Below, one piece after another: positions 9,001 through 12,000 of a stretch of DNA of 14,656 bases (positions are counted from its first letter, which is position 1; every line of letters starts with the position of its first letter). Source of the DNA: Candidatus Omnitrophica bacterium UBA5776 (GTDB taxonomy: Bacteria > Omnitrophota > Gorgyraeia > Gygaellales > Profunditerraquicolaceae); assembly GCA_002418595.1 (NCBI GenBank), contig DIEK01000024.1:1-14656 (forward strand), written 5' to 3'. Below the pieces are notes generated by a model. It did no database searches. It was not told the DNA's origin and saw nothing but the letters and a program-made list of their open reading frames with translations. Made by a program: the position numbers and the translations under genes.

Positions 9001-12000
9001 CTTTTGTCTCTATAGTTACACTCATCAGAATGATCGGGCAAGTTATCCCCGGCATGTCTTCCATTTTATTCAGCCTTCCGTGGCAGGTGGGGAATAAAAT
9101 TTCGGGAGCGGCCGGGGATTTAAATTCAAAAACGGTATTTAACACAAGCAAAGGGGGGTGGTTATCATGGTTAAAGTCAACTTTGAAGGGCTGGAATTCC
9201 AGCATCTCGTCGTTTACCAGAAGGACGCAACAATCTTCATCGCCGCTCGCGACGGAAACAGCGGCAGGCTCAAGCTTTTTCTCGTCCACAGGGATACGGG
9301 CAACGCCTATTGCCGCAACGGCAGAGCGGGCTGCTGGGAAGAACTTGCCGGCATCGGCAGGAGAAGCATTCTTAGCCGTCTCCACGCTGCCAGGCAGAAT
9401 AATATCCCTGTTTTCGAGATCAACGAGTCGTATAACTGATCTGCTCTTTACGGAACAGGTCGGTATCAGCAGGGGTCTTGGGCCGGTCATCTCCCTCCCG
9501 AGACAGCCCAAGGCCTCTGCTTTATTAGCAGCTTCCCGGCAAGAGGGAGATGCCCGTGACGGCGGCATAAAAGAGGGAAATCCCGATTGGAATAGCTATT
9601 TAATAAGTCCCATGATCTTAGAAAATGTGTGCGCGGACAGCTTAACCAAATTATTTGATAAATATCGGGTATATCGATATGGTGAAGGAGAATTTTCCGC
9701 CACGGAAGTTATTACTATGTCTAAATTGCCGGATAACATGTTAATCCCGAACGTATACGAGGGGGATGTTATTGTCGGAACAGATATGAAAGACAACAAG
9801 GGAATCATGAGCGCCGGTTATTATAAATGTGTAGGGATTTTTATAAGGGGAGAGGTTTCAGGATTGATGTATTATATCCTTGGACACAGTCGCGAGGTTT
9901 TTGCAGATCACTACCTTCCGTTTCTTATCGCGCAGGCAAAGGAATATAATTTATCGGACATCGCAGTATTTTTGACCTTTACCGAAGAAGCGACAATACC
10001 GGCGGCAAAGCATTACGCCCAATTGCGCAAAGGGCTCGCCCCACGGGATATTTTCACTTATCAAAGAGAGGAAAATACCGCAACGAATTTTGTAATAAAT
10101 AATGAGGAAGTTATAGCCGGGATTCAGGATTATCAAAAGAATGAGTTTTATGCTGAGTCGTTTCCGTGGGGCACAAACGTAATCCGCGACGGCGGGGACG
10201 AAGAGACGGAAAATGTAAAAGAGCAATTGAGGTCGTTGTTGAGGAAAAATACTAAAAATTCGCCTAAGACGATCGAGGGAAAGATTCAAGATTGGACAAA
10301 CAGGGGTAAGTTAGAAGAAATACTTGCTTTCTATAAGGATACTTCTGGGAAGAAAGACGGCGGCAGCGCGGAAAGAGTTTCTATCGTAGTGGCTATATCT
10401 GTGCTGGCAGCTGCGACGGTAGTGCTGGGGTTACATTACACCAAGATAGCAGAATTATTTACAGAACCGTCAGAGTTAGTGCAGGTATTAGCAGTGATAG
10501 GAGCTATATTCGCAGTAGTGGGAGTATTGTTAATACTTTTAGAGAGAGGCATAGAGGCGCGGAGGAAGAATGGCAAGATGGTCTCCGTTCTAGAAGTTTT
10601 CTTGTTCGGCGCAGTTATGTTTGATGTGGTAGTTTGGGCGGGGGCGCTGGTATTGACATATATATACGCTGGTATGGGAGAGACAGCAGAGTTGTTTAAA
10701 GAGCTGCCGGGAACTGCCACCGTGACGTTCTTCATATTGGTAGGGCTCGTATTCGGAGTAGACGCAGTATTAGCAAACTGTATAAGGAGAGGCTTGGACG
10801 CGCGGAGTCAGAATGAGAAGATGCTCTCTGCCGGCAGAGATGCCAGCGAAGAACAAGGGAACCGTGACGGCGGGAACGACAGCGGAGAAGGCGCGGCATA
10901 CGACGGCGGATTGTCCGGCAATGCTGTTTCTTATGTCGAGACAGAGCAGCAGCAAGCATCTGTGTTGGGGGCGGTGTTGTCTTTCCTGCTTACTGTATCT
11001 ATGCGCGCCTGGAACGCATTCATGCTCCTGCCGCGCAGGGCAGTAATCCTTGTCAAGCCGGGGAGCAAGGGTATTGTTGCTTCCACTTTAGGTATGCCTA
11101 ACGTCATATCGGCGGCGGATATACTGTTCAACCAGTCGTTCGGTCCCGGAGAAGTTACGAACGGAGATATCCCGACCGACGGCGGGAACGCGGCAAGAGT
11201 GTTCTTGACTGATGCAGCGACGACAGAACTCCTCGCTCCGGAGTCTGATGGACGGAAGGCTTTGGATAGCCTCTTGGCCCAAAGGATGGGATGGAACGAA
11301 CAGAAAGTGGAGGTATTCGTGAACGGTGTCCGAGGATTATCCGCGTTAGTCAATGAAAAAACGGAGTTAGACCTGGGGCCGCATGATTTTTATATTGTCG
11401 CGTATCCGTATGAATGGACGTTTATGACCGGCAGGATGGGAAAAGGGATCATAACGATGTCGTTGAATTTAGGAGGTCGGCCGGCGGATACGGTCATCGA
11501 AGCAGTAGCTTATTTAGTCCTTCATGAGAAAGGGCACGCAATAAGTTTCGTAAACAAGACGGTAAATATAGCCGCTGACCGTGAGACGAAAGAAAATGAA
11601 GCGGAGAGAATCGGGCGTAAATTAGCGGAGGTCTTAGGACACGAATATTTGTCCAAATATAGGAAAGGCTTTGCGGCGATCAACGGTTTTTCAGACCAGA
11701 ACGGCGGAACGGCATCCGGTAATTCATCCGAGAAATCATCGGTCAGGTTCGCCGGCAGCGAGAACGATTCCGGGAGCATGTCCAGGGCGTTCAACAACGA
11801 CGGCGGGATCAGGGCAGGGCCGCGGAGAAGCGTCGAGTATTACGCGGTCAATCTCGCCGCTATATTCATCATTTCCGGTTTAATCGCCTATTTCGTTTCA
11901 GTGTATTCAGCTCAAGGCCTGGTCGCTTCTTTCGGCCTTTCTTCTCTGTTAGGGTTTGCCGCCGCGATAAGCGTTCTTTATCTCGTAATCAATCATATTT

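Larger units (their letters stand above)
8310..11807 (+). repeat. Nine in-frame DGG tags (gacggcgg) separating domain blocks
   Basis: The tripeptide Asp-Gly-Gly, each time encoded by gac ggc ggN, begins at 8310, 8676, 9558, 10188, 10356, 10866, 10902, 11178 and 11799; a related NGG lies at 11700. While reading the frame I saw no in-phase copy in the first 8.3 kb or the last 2.85 kb. The tags fall where sequence character changes: before the Ser-rich block's end, between the overprinted cassette and the Cys/His domain, on both sides of the duplicated membrane module, before the second HExxH domain and before the C-terminal membrane region. They look like flexible linkers marking joined modules. 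Confidence 0.72.

Noticed and set aside
8938..9004. Intrinsic terminator ending a gene
   Set aside because: The loop is 39 bases, no stop codon precedes it, and the giant ORF continues through. Kept only as an inverted repeat.
8951..9568. 205-codon minus-strand ORF covering the nested gene region
   Set aside because: I saw no convincing start signal. It is explained by low stop density opposite two overlapping open plus-strand frames.
10813..11046. Plus-strand 77-codon Cys-rich ORF in frame 1
   Set aside because: Cys/Ser/Arg-rich shadow of frame 3, without a start signal of its own.
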